From: Tannerella sp.
Lineage (GTDB): Bacteria; Bacteroidota; Bacteroidia; Bacteroidales; Tannerellaceae
Assembly (NCBI RefSeq): GCF_030528505.1
Contig: NZ_JAUMYS010000021.1
Location: 1 to 42,511 of the forward strand
DNA length: 42,511 nt
Reading direction: 5' to 3'
A program made the position numbers and the translations under genes. Of this stretch, positions 25,763 through 34,777 are shown piece after piece (within the stretch, counting starts at the first letter, position 1; the number at the start of each line of letters is the position of its first letter). Under the pieces are notes generated by a model. It saw only the letters and a list, made by a program, of their open reading frames with translations. It did no database searches and was not told the DNA's origin.

Positions 25763-26563
25763 TTATTGATCCGCTCTTCGTTTTACATCTGTCTCTTTCA
25801 CACAACCGAAGCCTTGACTACACTCTTCTCCAATGCCACTTTCGTACATAATTTTCATTAATTCAAGTGGGGCTTTCATCCTGAACCGGCACATGTAACC
25901 GCGCACTTTTGTTTGTGCCGGAGTATCGGATTTGATTTTCACTAACACAGACTTGGGTTCGTTAAGCACGGTAAAGTCAAAGGTATTCTCTCCGGCATAA
26001 GGTTTTCCGTAGAACGCTTCATATCGCCTCGACAAACCGGTTAGTATCGCATTGCTTGCGTAAGGAGAGACAGGCGAAAGATAGTCAAAGCCTCGATCTT
26101 CACGTCTCATCCTCAAACAGATCGGCGACATGGTTGTAAATTCCATCTCTTCAGTAAAAGCAGGAGTAGGCAAGACTTCTATATTTTTCACAATGAAACG
26201 AACGGTCGATTGGCGGTCTCCGATTTCAAACACCTGATTGGTGAAGAGTCCTTGAATAAATTTTTCCGTACTTTTTTCGGGCAGGAAAGAGATTTGCCAT
26301 TCGACCGAGTCGGACAAAATACGTATCCGTTCATTCCGCGGTAAGATTTGTCGATTATCGATTTTCAAACGGGAGAAGGTAAACAGCTTGAACGGCCGTC
26401 CAGACTCAAGTTGAAAACCATTCTGATGCAACCAATCGGCATATTGTTCACTGGCACGAGATAGGACACGATAAATCACAGCCGACTGTTCATATTGGTA
26501 ATTAATTGGCAGTAAGTCGCCGAATGCACGACGGTCGACTGTAAGCATTAATTTAAATCTCAT
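25763..26563 (-). CDS. cas6: CRISPR pre-crRNA endoribonuclease Cas6
   Basis: 266 residues with two RAMP folds: MRFKLMLTVDRRAFGDLLPINYQYEQSAVIYRVLSRASEQYADWLHQNGF at the start and the glycine-rich loop YESGIGEECSQGFGCVKE near the end. His46 (DWLHQNG) is the likely catalytic base. Cas6 cuts the repeat to leave an 8-nt handle, here ATTGAAAC. It stands apart from the main operon, separated by the pRiA4b-like gene and the small RNA, and has its own promoter. It would also be the enzyme to process the crRNA-like RNA if that RNA is cut. Confidence 0.95.
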   Translation of the reverse strand: MRFKLMLTVDRRAFGDLLPINYQYEQSAVIYRVLSRASEQYADWLHQNGFQLESGRPFKLFTFSRLKIDNRQILPRNERIRILSDSVEWQISFLPEKSTEKFIQGLFTNQVFEIGDRQSTVRFIVKNIEVLPTPAFTEEMEFTTMSPICLRMRREDRGFDYLSPVSPYASNAILTGLSRRYEAFYGKPYAGENTFDFTVLNEPKSVLVKIKSDTPAQTKVRGYMCRFRMKAPLELMKIMYESGIGEECSQGFGCVKETDVKRRADQ

Positions 26564-26595
26564 GGTAGTTCTTATTCTTCATTCGTTTTTTTTTG

Positions 26596-26626
26596 CAAAG
26601 ATGAAAACATTTTTTCACTTGTCAAA
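26596..26626 (-). promoter_or_regulatory. Promoter for cas6
   Basis: On the minus strand TTTG (26626-26623), 19 bp, then CATCTTTG (26603-26596), which differs from TAnnTTTG only in its first base. It lies 33 bp before the cas6 ATG. This makes cas6 and the pRiA4b-like gene a unit separate from cas8-cas2. Confidence 0.6.
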
Positions 26627-26793
26627 AAAAATAGATGTATTTTTTTACATGCAAACAATAAAAACCGATCCAAAGCAAATAGTCTGAAACAGAACAAGCA
26701 GCTTTACATCATAATGATAATCAATTTTTCTCTTATTTGTATTATTTTTCCAGTATTAGACTGTTATCTTTCAAACAAACTCCTCTGTGATCC

Positions 26794-27387
26794 TCATAAT
26801 ATACAGCCCCAAAACAAGGAGATATAATATTTTCGGATCGACTCGCCGATTTTCGATAGTGCGATTCTGATTTGCCCTCTGACTGTACTCGACGTAACAC
26901 CATTGAGATGAGCAATTTCATCATACGTTCGGTTTTGATAGAGGTACTGTTTAAAGATCGTTCTGCACCTGTCAGGAAGCGCCTCGACAGCTTCGGCAAT
27001 ATGCTTTTCGAGTTCAAGGTTTTCCAAATACGCCAAAGGGTGTTCTTCGGCAGTAACGGCTTGCTCACAGATCGCCAGTAACTGTTCCTGTACGTCGGAA
27101 AGCGGAAGTTCCCTCGTTCGTTTCCGCTGCAAATGGTTCAGACTCCGATTCTGTACGGCACGAATAAGGTAAGCCGTCACAGGATTCGTAAGAGAAAACC
27201 GGTGATGCCAAACATTCAGAAACACGTCATTGACAATCTCCTGTGCCACCTCCGGATCAAAAACGTATTTTGTTGCTACGGCACACAGATAGACATAATA
27301 GGCTTTATACAATTCACTGAAAGCATTCGTATCTCCCCGATTAATACGCCGAATCACCTCCTCGTCTATCATGTATGTCTGTTTCAT
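26794..27387 (-). CDS. ECF-type RNA polymerase sigma factor
   Basis: 197 residues. Sigma region 2 is RINRGDTNAFSELYKAYYVYLCAVATKYVFDPEVAQEIVNDVFLNVWHHR; region 4 is EAVEALPDRCRTIFKQYLYQNRTYDEIAHLNGVTSSTVRGQIRIALSKI, with a helix-turn-helix. This is the Bacteroidales sigma-70 expansion type that is usually followed by a FecR anti-sigma factor and a SusC/SusD pair. Here none follows: the next gene downstream is cas6, after 230 bp. It lies 25 bp after aguB and may be read from the queH-agu operon. Confidence 0.92.
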   Translation of the reverse strand: MKQTYMIDEEVIRRINRGDTNAFSELYKAYYVYLCAVATKYVFDPEVAQEIVNDVFLNVWHHRFSLTNPVTAYLIRAVQNRSLNHLQRKRTRELPLSDVQEQLLAICEQAVTAEEHPLAYLENLELEKHIAEAVEALPDRCRTIFKQYLYQNRTYDEIAHLNGVTSSTVRGQIRIALSKIGESIRKYYISLFWGCIL

Positions 27388-27412
27388 GGATACATTTCGA
27401 AGAGTTTATTTG

Positions 27413-28303
27413 TCAGTCGTCAATATAGCGGCGCGTGAGCAGATTAAATTCTTCTATTCGGCGGTCGCGTAAGAATGGCCACCAGCGACGGACCTGTTCG
27501 CTACGTTTCAAGTCCACCTCAACCACACAGGTTGCTTCACTGTCGTTGGGAAGTTCACGGAGCAATTCGCCCTGCGGTCCACAAACAAAGCTATTTCCCC
27601 AGAAACGTATGCCGTTGGTTTGTCCCGACGGGTCCGGCTCGTGTCCCGTACGATTGACCGCGATAACAGGCAATCCGTTGGAGACGGCATGGCCTCGCTG
27701 CACGGTGCGCCATGCATCAAGCTGTCGCCGCTGCTCGTCGGTCGTATCGCTACTTTCCCATCCGATGGCAGTCGGATAAATCAACAACTCGGCTCCTTGA
27801 AGTGCCATCAGGCGTGCCGCCTCTGGATACCACTGATCCCAGCAGACAAGCACACCGAGCCTCCCCACCGAAGTACGAATAGGAACAAACCCCATATCAC
27901 CCGGAGTAAAATAGAACTTTTCGTAATAAGCCGGATCATCGGGGATGTGCATCTTTCGATACTTGCCGGCAATCGTTCCGTCCTTTTCGATGACGACAGC
28001 CGTATTATGATACAGTCCGGCCGCCCTTTTCTCGAAGAGCGAGAGCACGAGGACAACGCGCAATTCACGAGCTAACGCCCCGAAATGTTCGGTCGAAGGC
28101 CCCGGGATCGTTTCGGCCAGGTCAAAGATGTCCGTATTTTCCGTCTGACAGAAGTAGAGACTGTTATGTAGCTCCTGTAGTACGATCAGTTCCGCACCCT
28201 GCTGAGCACAATCGCGTATTTTTCGTGACAAGTTCGCGATATTTGTCTCCGTACAAGCCGAATTTTGCTGTTGTATAATTCCGATTTTCATTGCTTTTAT
28301 CAT
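27413..28303 (-). CDS. aguB: N-carbamoylputrescine amidase
   Basis: A carbon-nitrogen hydrolase of 296 residues from the ATG at 28303, which overlaps the aguA stop (ATGA); a second ATG at 28291 is equally possible. The catalytic triad is visible: Glu in VLQELHNSLYFCQTENT, Lys in GKYRKMHIPDDPAYYEKFYF, Cys in GVLVCWDQWYPEAARLMA. The sequence is very close to AguB, which converts N-carbamoylputrescine to putrescine, carbon dioxide and ammonia. Together with AguA it turns agmatine into putrescine. The enzyme is cytosolic. Confidence 0.95.
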   Translation of the reverse strand: MIKAMKIGIIQQQNSACTETNIANLSRKIRDCAQQGAELIVLQELHNSLYFCQTENTDIFDLAETIPGPSTEHFGALARELRVVLVLSLFEKRAAGLYHNTAVVIEKDGTIAGKYRKMHIPDDPAYYEKFYFTPGDMGFVPIRTSVGRLGVLVCWDQWYPEAARLMALQGAELLIYPTAIGWESSDTTDEQRRQLDAWRTVQRGHAVSNGLPVIAVNRTGHEPDPSGQTNGIRFWGNSFVCGPQGELLRELPNDSEATCVVEVDLKRSEQVRRWWPFLRDRRIEEFNLLTRRYIDD

Positions 28304-29334
28304 GTGGGATTGTTGATTACCGAAAGAGGATACTGCATCGTTACGCAATGCAGCGACCCATGTTGTTTGATAAGCGGCCGACAGTCAATGCCTACGATTT
28401 CACGGTCCGGAAAAGCGATTTGCAACGTTTGTCGTGCGATTTCATCTTTCTCGCTACGATAGAAAGGAACAAGCACGGCATCGTTGATAACCAAAAAATT
28501 CGCATACGTAGCCGGCAGTCGTTCTCCCTCCTCAACGATGTAATCAGCCATAGGAAGCGGCAGGAGACGGTAAGGTTTTCCGTCGACGGTACGGAATGCT
28601 TTCAGTTCTTCCTCCATCATTTGCAGTTCGGCAAAATGTTCGTCCGTCTCATCGGAGCATTGCACATAAGCGATTGTTTCCGGGTTACAAAAGCGTGCCA
28701 ATGTATCGATATGACTGTCGGTATCGTCGCCTGCCAGGTAGCCGTTTTCGAGCCAGAGGATACGGTCGAGGCCAAAGATTTCCTTCAGATGGATTTCGAG
28801 CTGTTCGCGGTTCAGATATTCGTTCCGATTGAGAGACTCCAAACATTCGGATGTCGTCAACAGCGTTCCTTTGCCGTCGGACTCAAGACTTCCCCCTTCG
28901 AGCACGAAGGGCTGCATGTTTACCACACGGACTTCGTCGGCAAATGTTTCCGTAGCGGCAAGCGTGCGCGTAATCAGATTGTCGTGATACGCGGCATATT
29001 TCATCCCCCAACCGTTGAAGACAAAGTCGTAAACCATCGGTTCCCCTTCGGCAAAGACCGTGATTCCCCCGTGGTCGCGTGCCCACGTATCGTTCGTTTC
29101 CATCTCACGGAAGATGATACGCTGTTCATCAATGTCACCGAGTTGACGACGTACCTCGGCAGCGTCCGGGCAGACGATCAGCAGGTTTTCGCGTTTCACG
29201 ATCTCGCGAGCGATGGCAACAAAGCAAGGCGTTACCTCATGAAGGATCGGCGCCCAGTCGGTCTGCTCATGCGGCCAAGTCAGTTGCACGGCGCTTTGTG
29301 GAGCCCATTCGGCAGGAAAAACAATTCGATTCAT
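28300..29334 (-). CDS. aguA: Agmatine deiminase
   Basis: 344 residues of the peptidylarginine-deiminase-like fold: FPAEWAPQSAVQLTWPHEQTDW at the start, NDTWARDHGGITVFAEGEP, LEGGSLESDGKGTLLTT, GDDTDSHIDTLARF, and the catalytic Cys in QHGSLHCVTMQYP near the C-terminus. It hydrolyses agmatine to N-carbamoylputrescine and ammonia. The start overlaps the queH stop (ATGA) and its stop overlaps the aguB start, so all three are translationally coupled. Length and motifs are complete. Confidence 0.96.
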   Translation of the reverse strand: MNRIVFPAEWAPQSAVQLTWPHEQTDWAPILHEVTPCFVAIAREIVKRENLLIVCPDAAEVRRQLGDIDEQRIIFREMETNDTWARDHGGITVFAEGEPMVYDFVFNGWGMKYAAYHDNLITRTLAATETFADEVRVVNMQPFVLEGGSLESDGKGTLLTTSECLESLNRNEYLNREQLEIHLKEIFGLDRILWLENGYLAGDDTDSHIDTLARFCNPETIAYVQCSDETDEHFAELQMMEEELKAFRTVDGKPYRLLPLPMADYIVEEGERLPATYANFLVINDAVLVPFYRSEKDEIARQTLQIAFPDREIVGIDCRPLIKQHGSLHCVTMQYPLSVINNPT

Positions 29335-29981
29335 TCGTTACAATTAGATGATAAATAGTTTGCCATACGCTTTTGCTGTTCTCTTCGTGCCGAAGAGAGG
29401 CTGAATTCACAGCCACAATACGTCTGATTATAAAAGTCGTAAGATTTGACAAGCGCGTTTCGCCGTTCGCTTAGTCCGCCTTTGCGCCAATTCTGTGCCC
29501 AAAACATCAGTCCGGGGTATCCGGCGGCACTTATTTGGCCGGCTTCGGTGATCTGCTCAAGATTCTTCCAGCGCGATGACGCCAGCGTCGTCGTAAAGAC
29601 TCTAAACCCATGCTCATGCGCATACTTTGCCGTTGCTTCGAGACGTACGATAAAGCATTGCCGGCACCGTGCTCCACGTTCCGGCTCGTGCTCCAACCCG
29701 CGTATACGTATAAGCCACTCCGTATGATCATCATCGGCATCGACAAAGGGTACCTCCATTCGATCGGCATGACGCATCAACTCCTCCTTACGTTTTACGT
29801 ATTCTTCGTACGGGAAGATGTTCGGATTACAGAAAAACAACGTCGGATAAAGCTTCTGCTCTACCATCCATTCGACAATGGCACCCGAACAAGGCGCGCA
29901 ACACGCATGTAGCAGCACCTTATCCGTTCCTTCGGGAATGAGAATGGGAGATTTCGATCGTTTCATTTTCGTCGGCAACAT
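29331..29981 (-). CDS. queH: Epoxyqueuosine reductase QueH
   Basis: 216 residues from the ATG at 29981; the frame runs further upstream but that part has no family similarity and precedes the promoter. Family motifs are VLLHACCAPCSGAIVEW, LYPTLFFCNPNIFPYEEYVKRKEEL, RCRQCFIVRL, FTTTLASSRWKNLEQI and YCGCEFS. The CC, CxxC and CxC cysteines bind the iron-sulphur cluster. QueH does the last step of queuosine synthesis, reducing epoxyqueuosine in tRNA, in place of QueG. It is the first gene of the coupled queH-aguA-aguB operon; a metabolic link with agmatine use is not obvious. Confidence 0.93.
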   Translation of the reverse strand: MLPTKMKRSKSPILIPEGTDKVLLHACCAPCSGAIVEWMVEQKLYPTLFFCNPNIFPYEEYVKRKEELMRHADRMEVPFVDADDDHTEWLIRIRGLEHEPERGARCRQCFIVRLEATAKYAHEHGFRVFTTTLASSRWKNLEQITEAGQISAAGYPGLMFWAQNWRKGGLSERRNALVKSYDFYNQTYCGCEFSLSSARREQQKRMANYLSSNCNE

Positions 29982-30003
29982 ATCGGATGTTTGATTAAGG
30001 CAG

Positions 30004-30034
30004 CAAAAGTAGGTAAAAATAGAGGTGTTTCCAA
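30004..30034 (-). promoter_or_regulatory. Promoter for the queH-aguA-aguB operon
   Basis: On the minus strand TACTTTTG (30011-30004) is a -7 box and TTG (30034-30032) lies 20 bp upstream. The expected start site, near 29997, is 16 bp before the queH ATG, which supports the start chosen there. Confidence 0.6.
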
Positions 30035-30158
30035 GTGGGTGAACATAAAAATCACAAAGCCTCGGCATACATAAGCTGATAAAACGATATGAATGCCTTG
30101 AAAGAAACGTCAATTTGTTAAAGCAAGGAAAAAGTAGAGAAAAGAGAAACAAAAAGAG

Positions 30159-30232
30159 TGACCGCGACAGGATTCAAACCTGTAACCGGCTGATCCGTAG
30201 TCAGCTACTCTATTCAGTTGAGCTACGCGGCC
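30159..30232 (-). tRNA. tRNA-Arg (anticodon ACG)
   Basis: On the minus strand, from 30232 down: a 7-bp acceptor stem (GGCCGCG with CGCGGTC, one G-T pair), a D arm (GCTC/GAGT), an anticodon stem GCTGA/TCAGC with loop CTACGGA giving anticodon ACG, and a T arm ACAGG/CCTGT with TTTGAAT. The discriminator is A, and CCA is not encoded. It reads the CGN arginine box after A34 to inosine editing. Confidence 0.95.
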
Positions 30233-30301
30233 AATTACTCTTTCAAAATTTCGACGGCAAAGGTAAGGCTTTTTTTGAAACTACCAAACAAAAAAATGAT
30301 T

Positions 30302-32605
30302 TTATTCTAAAAATCCCGAATTAAAAATGAGAAAGCCGATATTCACCCCTACGTTAAAATCGTTCTTGGGATAGCTGTATCCATTGGCAAACAAGCTGAC
30401 AGAGACGAATGGAAGATTCAGCACCAAGGCTGCTTCACCCATATAATGGAACGTCTGAATCATTTTTCCATAACGGGGGATATCAGTATAAGGTTCCGGT
30501 ATAAACCGCTCCTTTTGGATGGGGTAAAGAGGCAGAAATCCGTACCCTTCGATACGCAGATGCAACATTTCATTCAATGTAATGACAGGGATGATACCGG
30601 CGGCAACGTATTGATTGGAACGAAAGCCTTCGTTGAAGCTGATCTTACTGTGCGGTGTCGGCGTGAAAGCCGGCGCCTGCAAGATGGAAGCCGTATAGTT
30701 ACTCATCAGATTCTTACTCGAAAGCAGTACTTCAGCCATCATCCCAAGCCGGAAACGACGACTTATCACGGAGTAGTTTTCGAGTCGTCCTTTCACCTGC
30801 AACCAGCTTTGTACAGCTTGTTTAGTGCGTCGTCCTCCTGCGGGATGATACGTTTCCTTTCCGGAGACATAATGCGCCATAAGAACGTGCTGCCGACCTC
30901 CGGTAGGATATTGTTTTGCGTTGAGCGAGTTGCTCTCTATTCGTACGGATGCGTGAAAGAGGTCGTACCAGCTTTTATCGAACTTTGATTCGGCAAACGA
31001 GATGTCGCTTCGCTGGTAGTAATCATCGCTCAATCGTCCGTATCCTAGTCCGAACTCCGCTTTGGCTTTGGTCATAAAAGGGAGTCCGAGTTTGAGTTTG
31101 GCAAATTTCTCGCGCTTTTTGATGAAGGCGGGAAGGAGGTCTTCATAGAACAGCGACTGGTTCTGCATATATTTACGGTACGAGAAAACAGTTTGTAGAT
31201 GCAGATACATCGGAATGGAAGTCTGTAAGTAAACACGTCCGTTAAGGGAGATACCACTGAACGAATTCCCCATCTGCACATTCGCATTGAGATCGACGGC
31301 CTGTTCGCCGAGACTCTGATAGTCCAGACCGAGGAACAGCTGGTTAGCCTGATGAGAAGAGATATTTCCACCGATACTGACGTTCAGTTCTTCTCCGATT
31401 CTGATGTCGAGGTAAAGATCAAAGTTCTTATTTTTTCGGTTATATACGGCATGAGGAATGATTTCTTTGATTTTCGAATCCGAGAGCATCTTGAAATAAG
31501 CCTGTTTGAATTCCTCCATCGAAAATTCTCCGTTGATGTCGCGATGCAATTGCTCCCGCACATAGCGACGCTGCGCATCGGTCACACCCGTGATGTAGAT
31601 ATTCTTGAATTTGAGTGGCGGGAGGCTCTCTTTATAAGCCTTACGGAGCTCGTTAAGCTCGCTTTGAAGCACTTCTCTGGGGACACGCTGCTTGATGGAA
31701 TCGATCATTTCGAGTGTACGGCGATAGCCGATGTCCATCAGTTCTTTGGCACGTTGAAAATCGAGCAGCGAAACATCCGGAAAATCAAATTGCAGCATCA
31801 TGCCGTCCTCTTCATCCACGTGATAGTCGGTAGCCTGCATGACCATGGTTTCGATCTGTTTCATCGGATCGGTCGAGGGTTTAGCCGCTCCGGCCACAGA
31901 CGATCCGAAAATAAAATCGGGTTCGAAATCCGACTTCATGACATCGACCGGGAAATTATTATAAATTCCACCGTCGAAAAGCGGAATACCATCTTTCCAG
32001 ACAGGCTTAAAGAAAAACGGGAAGGTCATGGACGAACGTACGGCTTCGCACAAGTCGCCGTTGCGCCAGATGACAGCTTTTTTGTTATAGACATCCGAGC
32101 TGATACAACGAAACGGAACGAAGAGATGGTCGAAATTCCATCCCGATTTGGCGGTAGATTGCGCATACAAGGCCATAAAAGCCTGATTCATCTGAATGGG
32201 ATTGATGATACTCTGCGGGAGAAGGTGGGTACGGATCTGCATGGAATCGGAGAAATCGATCGAGAAGTGCATGAAATCCGGTGTATCGTCCGGTTTCTTA
32301 AAGTAATAGACATACTCGTCCTCGACGGTTCCTTTCTGCCAGTAGCCGAACTCGTCCGAGAGCATGAGCTCGAGCATTTCGTCGGCCGTATAACCCATTG
32401 CATAGAGGCTGCCGACGATTGCTCCGATGGAAGTGCCCGTCACATAATCGATCGGAATATTATTTTCTTCAAGCGCTTTGATCACCCCCAGATGGGCAGC
32501 GCCTTTCGCTCCACCTCCACTCAAGACAACCCCCACGGTCTGCGCCTTGAGTACGGACAGGCAAAGCGTCATACACAACAGGCAAAGTATGTTCAGACGT
32601 TTCAT
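30302..32605 (-). CDS. Patatin-like phospholipase with POTRA and outer-membrane barrel
   Basis: 767 residues from the ATG at 32605, preferred because MKRLNILCLLCMTLCLSVLKAQ is then a signal peptide; the frame opens four codons earlier. The patatin domain (about 23-220) has the oxyanion motif GGGAKGAAHLG, nucleophile Ser59 in GTSIGAIVG, and Asp of the dyad in FDGGIYNNFPVDV. A POTRA-like region follows (FKNIYITGVTDAQRRYVREQL), then a BamA-like beta-barrel to the C-terminus. This resembles type Vd secretion proteins (PlpD) and the RssA/YchK family. The lipase could be surface-exposed or periplasmic. All catalytic residues are present. Confidence 0.9.
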   Translation of the reverse strand: MKRLNILCLLCMTLCLSVLKAQTVGVVLSGGGAKGAAHLGVIKALEENNIPIDYVTGTSIGAIVGSLYAMGYTADEMLELMLSDEFGYWQKGTVEDEYVYYFKKPDDTPDFMHFSIDFSDSMQIRTHLLPQSIINPIQMNQAFMALYAQSTAKSGWNFDHLFVPFRCISSDVYNKKAVIWRNGDLCEAVRSSMTFPFFFKPVWKDGIPLFDGGIYNNFPVDVMKSDFEPDFIFGSSVAGAAKPSTDPMKQIETMVMQATDYHVDEEDGMMLQFDFPDVSLLDFQRAKELMDIGYRRTLEMIDSIKQRVPREVLQSELNELRKAYKESLPPLKFKNIYITGVTDAQRRYVREQLHRDINGEFSMEEFKQAYFKMLSDSKIKEIIPHAVYNRKNKNFDLYLDIRIGEELNVSIGGNISSHQANQLFLGLDYQSLGEQAVDLNANVQMGNSFSGISLNGRVYLQTSIPMYLHLQTVFSYRKYMQNQSLFYEDLLPAFIKKREKFAKLKLGLPFMTKAKAEFGLGYGRLSDDYYQRSDISFAESKFDKSWYDLFHASVRIESNSLNAKQYPTGGRQHVLMAHYVSGKETYHPAGGRRTKQAVQSWLQVKGRLENYSVISRRFRLGMMAEVLLSSKNLMSNYTASILQAPAFTPTPHSKISFNEGFRSNQYVAAGIIPVITLNEMLHLRIEGYGFLPLYPIQKERFIPEPYTDIPRYGKMIQTFHYMGEAALVLNLPFVSVSLFANGYSYPKNDFNVGVNIGFLIFNSGFLE

Positions 32606-32630
32606 CGTTACATTCAAATAAACAGCCCCT

Positions 32631-32638
32631 CAAAGATA
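32631..32638 (-). promoter_or_regulatory. -7 box for the patatin gene
   Basis: TATCTTTG on the minus strand (32638-32631) fits TAnnTTTG. The start site would be near 32624, about 20 bp before the ATG at 32605. No clear -33 TTTG is seen. Confidence 0.45.
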
Positions 32639-32776
32639 GCGTTTTTTTCATTTCATTATCATAAAGTAATCGATTTGTTATAACCCGTTCGTCCATGCCG
32701 TCGCACCCAACCGAATGAGACAGGTATGGAAACTGCCTGCTTCACGGATACCGGCAAAGCTCCTGACAGTTATCCC

Positions 32777-34708
32777 CTACAGGTTTTCGACCTCTTTGAG
32801 CCAGAGCGCTGCTGAAGCGTCGCTGGGCATGCGCCAGTCGCCACGGGGTGAGAGGCTGACGGCACCGACTTTCGGGCCGTCGGGCATGCAGTTTCGTTTA
32901 AACTGCTGCGCGAAGAAACGGCGCACGAAGGTTCCCAGCCATCGTTTGATCTCTTCGGGCGCATAGCTTTTTCCGAAGGCTTGACGAGCTAAGAAGAAGA
33001 TTTTGGCCGGCGATGCACCAAAGCGCATCAGGTGATAGATGAAGAAATCGTGCAGTTCGTACGGCCCGATAAGGTCTTCCGTCTTTTGGTGATTCGTATC
33101 GTCGGCAGCGGCCAGAAGCAGTTCGGGACTGACGGGGGTATCGGCAATGTCGAGAAGGGTCTCGCGGGCTGCCTCCCCTACCCGATGAGTTGCGACCCAC
33201 TTGACCAGACAGCGGACGAGCGTTTTGGGGATGCTGGCGTTAAGGGCATACATCGACATGTGATCACCGTTATACGTTGCCCAGCCGAGCGCGAGCTCGG
33301 ACAAATCGCCGGTACCGATAACGAGTCCGTTCTTAAGGTTGGCCAGATCCATGAGTATCTGTGTCCGCTCACGCGCCTGCACATTCTCGTACGTCACATC
33401 CTGCGTCACGCCGTCATGACCGATGTCTTTGAAGTGCTGTTGACAGGCAGCCTTGATCGATATCTCGTGCATAGTGACCCCCAACGCTTCCATCAGGGCA
33501 ACGGCGTTGCGGTACGTCCGACCGGTAGTGCCAAAGCCCGGCATCGTGACACCGTGAATTTGTTTGCGCGGCAGATTAAGGGCATCGAAGGTCATCACCG
33601 TAGCCACCAGCGCCAGCGTAGAGTCCAACCCGCCGGATACGCCGATGACGGCATGCTTGATCTGCGTATGTACCAACCGCTTGGCCAACGCACTCGTTTG
33701 AATGTGGAATATTTCCTTACAACGTTCGTCACATGCGGCATCGGTCGAGGGTACGAACGGATGCGGATCGATAGGCCGTGTCAGGGCTGTTTCCTTTCCT
33801 TCGGGCAGCCGAAAAGGAATGCACAGCGGCTCATCACAACGCAATACGGAAACGCCTTTCGAGAAAGTCGTCTTCACGAGCCGATCGTGGCATAACGCAG
33901 CGACGTCTACCTCGCTGATGAGCAATTTCTCGTTCAGCGAAAAACGTTCGGACTCGCCCAGCATCGTCCCGTTCTCGGCGATAAAAGCTTTTCCGGCATA
34001 CACAAGGTCGGTTGTCGACTCGCCGAACCCCGCCGAGGCATACACATAGCCCGCCGCACAACGTGCCGACTGTTGCCGGATCAGCATCTTCAGGTAATCG
34101 TTCTTCCCGGTCTGTTCGTTATCGGCCGAGAGGTTGAGGATGATGTTCGCTCCCTGTAAAGCCATCACCGAGCTGGGTGGCACGGGCATCCGGAGATCTT
34201 CGCCGATTTCAATTCCCACGATTACAGAGCCGGAGGTAAAGAGCAAACGTGGCGCCATCGGGCAGATCGTCGTGCCGATACGAGCAGTTCGCGCCGTTAC
34301 ATCCTCGCCCGACGTGAACCACCGCATCTCCTGAAACTCTCCGTAATCGGGCAAGTATGTTTTCGGTACGACTCCGAGAATCTCGCCGCGATGGAAAACG
34401 ACGGCCGCATTAAGCAAACGGTTCTCAACCGCCAGCGGCATGCCTACCACACAGACGATGTCAACGGTTTTCGTGCGTCGAACGAGTTCCAGCAACGCCT
34501 GTTCGGATTCGCGCAGCAAGCATTCCTGCATCAACAGATCCATGCACGTGTATCCGGTCACAGACAGCTCCGGGAACACGATCAACTGCACGCCCTGCGT
34601 TTCCGCCCGACGAATCATCTGCTCGATCTGCATCGTATTGTAATGGCAGTCGGCCACCCGTACCAGCGGCACCCCTGCCGCTACCTTCACATATCCGTAT
34701 TTCATCAT
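32777..34708 (-). CDS. nadE: NAD+ synthetase, glutamine-dependent type lacking the glutaminase cysteine
   Basis: 643 residues. An N-terminal nitrilase-type glutaminase domain (about 1-290) is followed by the NAD synthetase domain with the P-loop GVSGGLDSTLAL and GTGDLSELALGWATYNGDHMSMY. It amidates nicotinic acid adenine dinucleotide to NAD+. In the glutaminase triad Glu47 (FPELS) and Lys116 (VVPKTYLPDYGEF) are present, but the Cys of the usual EICEDLW motif is Gly169 (EIGEDLR; codon GGC at 34204-34202, one base from TGC) and the Trp is Arg. Glutamine hydrolysis should be lost, leaving an ammonia-using enzyme. The synthetase half looks intact. An assembly error is possible. Confidence 0.95.
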   Translation of the reverse strand: MMKYGYVKVAAGVPLVRVADCHYNTMQIEQMIRRAETQGVQLIVFPELSVTGYTCMDLLMQECLLRESEQALLELVRRTKTVDIVCVVGMPLAVENRLLNAAVVFHRGEILGVVPKTYLPDYGEFQEMRWFTSGEDVTARTARIGTTICPMAPRLLFTSGSVIVGIEIGEDLRMPVPPSSVMALQGANIILNLSADNEQTGKNDYLKMLIRQQSARCAAGYVYASAGFGESTTDLVYAGKAFIAENGTMLGESERFSLNEKLLISEVDVAALCHDRLVKTTFSKGVSVLRCDEPLCIPFRLPEGKETALTRPIDPHPFVPSTDAACDERCKEIFHIQTSALAKRLVHTQIKHAVIGVSGGLDSTLALVATVMTFDALNLPRKQIHGVTMPGFGTTGRTYRNAVALMEALGVTMHEISIKAACQQHFKDIGHDGVTQDVTYENVQARERTQILMDLANLKNGLVIGTGDLSELALGWATYNGDHMSMYALNASIPKTLVRCLVKWVATHRVGEAARETLLDIADTPVSPELLLAAADDTNHQKTEDLIGPYELHDFFIYHLMRFGASPAKIFFLARQAFGKSYAPEEIKRWLGTFVRRFFAQQFKRNCMPDGPKVGAVSLSPRGDWRMPSDASAALWLKEVENL

Positions 34709-34725
34709 CGTATCGTTTTTTCCGG

Positions 34726-34757
34726 CAAAATTAATAAAAGTCCGAACGCTTTACAAA
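34726..34757 (-). promoter_or_regulatory. Promoter for nadE
   Basis: On the minus strand TTTG (34757-34754), 20 bp, then TAATTTTG (34733-34726): a full -33/-7 pair, 18 bp before the nadE ATG. nadE is therefore expressed separately from glnN although the two are on the same strand. Confidence 0.65.
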
Positions 34758-34777
34758 GAATTTTCTTCGTGTCAGGC

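Noticed and set aside
28291-29358. Long plus-strand frame of about 355 codons opposite aguA
   Set aside because: It is a shadow of aguA, without family similarity or start signals; the minus-strand gene has complete motifs.
31352-32683. Long plus-strand frame of about 443 codons opposite the patatin gene
   Set aside because: It is antisense to a complete patatin-barrel gene and shows no recognisable protein pattern.
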